A stretch of DNA of 6,737 nt from Dehalococcoidia bacterium UBA1151. Lineage in GTDB: Bacteria > Chloroflexota > Dehalococcoidia > Lucifugimonadales > Lucifugimonadaceae. Positions 6,353-6,737 of the stretch are shown here, one piece after another; the first letter of the stretch is position 1, and each line of letters begins with the position of its first letter. The DNA lies in contig DBZV01000131.1 in assembly GCA_002311865.1 (NCBI GenBank), positions 4,898-11,634 of the forward strand. The letters run 5' to 3'. The notes beneath the pieces are model-generated. The model made no database searches and was not told where the DNA came from. It saw only the letters and a program-made list of their open reading frames with translations. The translations under genes were made by a program, and so were the position numbers.

Positions 6353-6737
6353 GAGGTTGATGACCCACCTCCTACCGAAATTCCAGCCGCGGAGTTGCCA
6401 CACGTACTCAATCCGCCGAGCGGATACATAGTCAGCGCCAATAATAAGGTCCTCACAAACGACTATCCATACGAGCTTGGTGAGATATGGATTCCGGGCT
6501 ATCGTGCGTCCCGTGTTGAGGAACTACTCCTAGCGGAGAGTTCCATCAGCGTTGAAATGTCGGAACAGATTCACTCTGACCTGACCGCGCCATCGGCTCG
6601 GGAGGTCCAAACTCTGCTCCGGACCATCACCGTTACTGGCCCCGACGCCCAATTCGCCTACGCCGAGATCATGGCCTGGGACTGTGAGGTCACATCTGAC
6701 TCCCGGGCCGCGTTGATTTTTGAAGCCTTCAGAAATG
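6353..6737 (+). pseudogene. Penicillin acylase continuation after the stop, cut by window edge
   Basis: Reading on in the frame of the gene starting at 5030, there are 128 codons without a stop to the window edge. The translation carries penicillin-acylase beta-chain features: ELPHVLNPPSGYIVSANNK from codon 6392, then YELGEIW and GYRASRVEELL. The Asn pair at 6440-6445 lies 232-233 codons from the nucleophile Ser, and an Arg at 6512 lies 256 codons away. These fit the positions of the active-site Asn and Arg of the E. coli penicillin G acylase beta chain (241 and 263). There is no independent start codon with a ribosome binding site near 6353, so this is the displaced C-terminal part of one gene and not a separate gene. 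Family sequence between about 6335 and 6358 is scrambled in this frame, which points to two or more indels there. Confidence 0.8.

Overview
The window is a moderately GC-rich bacterial chromosomal segment with six protein-coding loci and no RNA genes, CRISPR array or transposase. Gene content suggests a free-living heterotroph: a tandem MFE-2-like dehydrogenase, a malate/lactate-type dehydrogenase, a VIT-family iron transporter and a penicillin-acylase-family hydrolase. Together with the GC-rich intergenic palindromes this is compatible with an environmental Chloroflexota (for example SAR202/Dehalococcoidia-like). That assignment is only an impression from gene content and has not been tested.

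Layout. Positions 18-1865 (+) encode a 615-residue protein made of two complete short-chain dehydrogenase (SDR) domains, each resembling the dehydrogenase unit of peroxisomal multifunctional enzyme 2. It converges on a minus-strand gene for a stand-alone response-regulator receiver domain (2368-1964), with a hairpin at 1908-1938 between them. Upstream of the response regulator is a 271-bp non-coding stretch (2369-2639) with several GC-rich inverted repeats. Next come three overlapping minus-strand genes read 4925 to 2640: an Ldh2-type NAD(P)-dependent dehydrogenase, a GNAT acetyltransferase (4-bp ATGA overlap) and a VIT1/CCC1-type iron/manganese transporter (17-bp overlap). Divergent from them, a penicillin-acylase-family Ntn hydrolase starts at 5030 (+) and runs off the right edge. 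Its reading frame is broken by a TGA at 6350-6352, yet clear family sequence resumes in the same frame to the end of the window.

Functional picture. The tandem SDR probably acts on 3-hydroxyacyl-CoA-like or other hydroxylated substrates. The Ldh2 enzyme oxidises or reduces a 2-hydroxy/2-keto acid, and the VIT protein moves divalent metal. The three minus-strand overlaps imply co-translation, but no shared pathway is evident. No previously undescribed multi-gene system stands out. The most notable items are the double MFE-2-like SDR with altered NNAG motifs, the interrupted acylase, the palindrome-rich spacer and a 9-bp tandem duplication inside the GNAT core helix.
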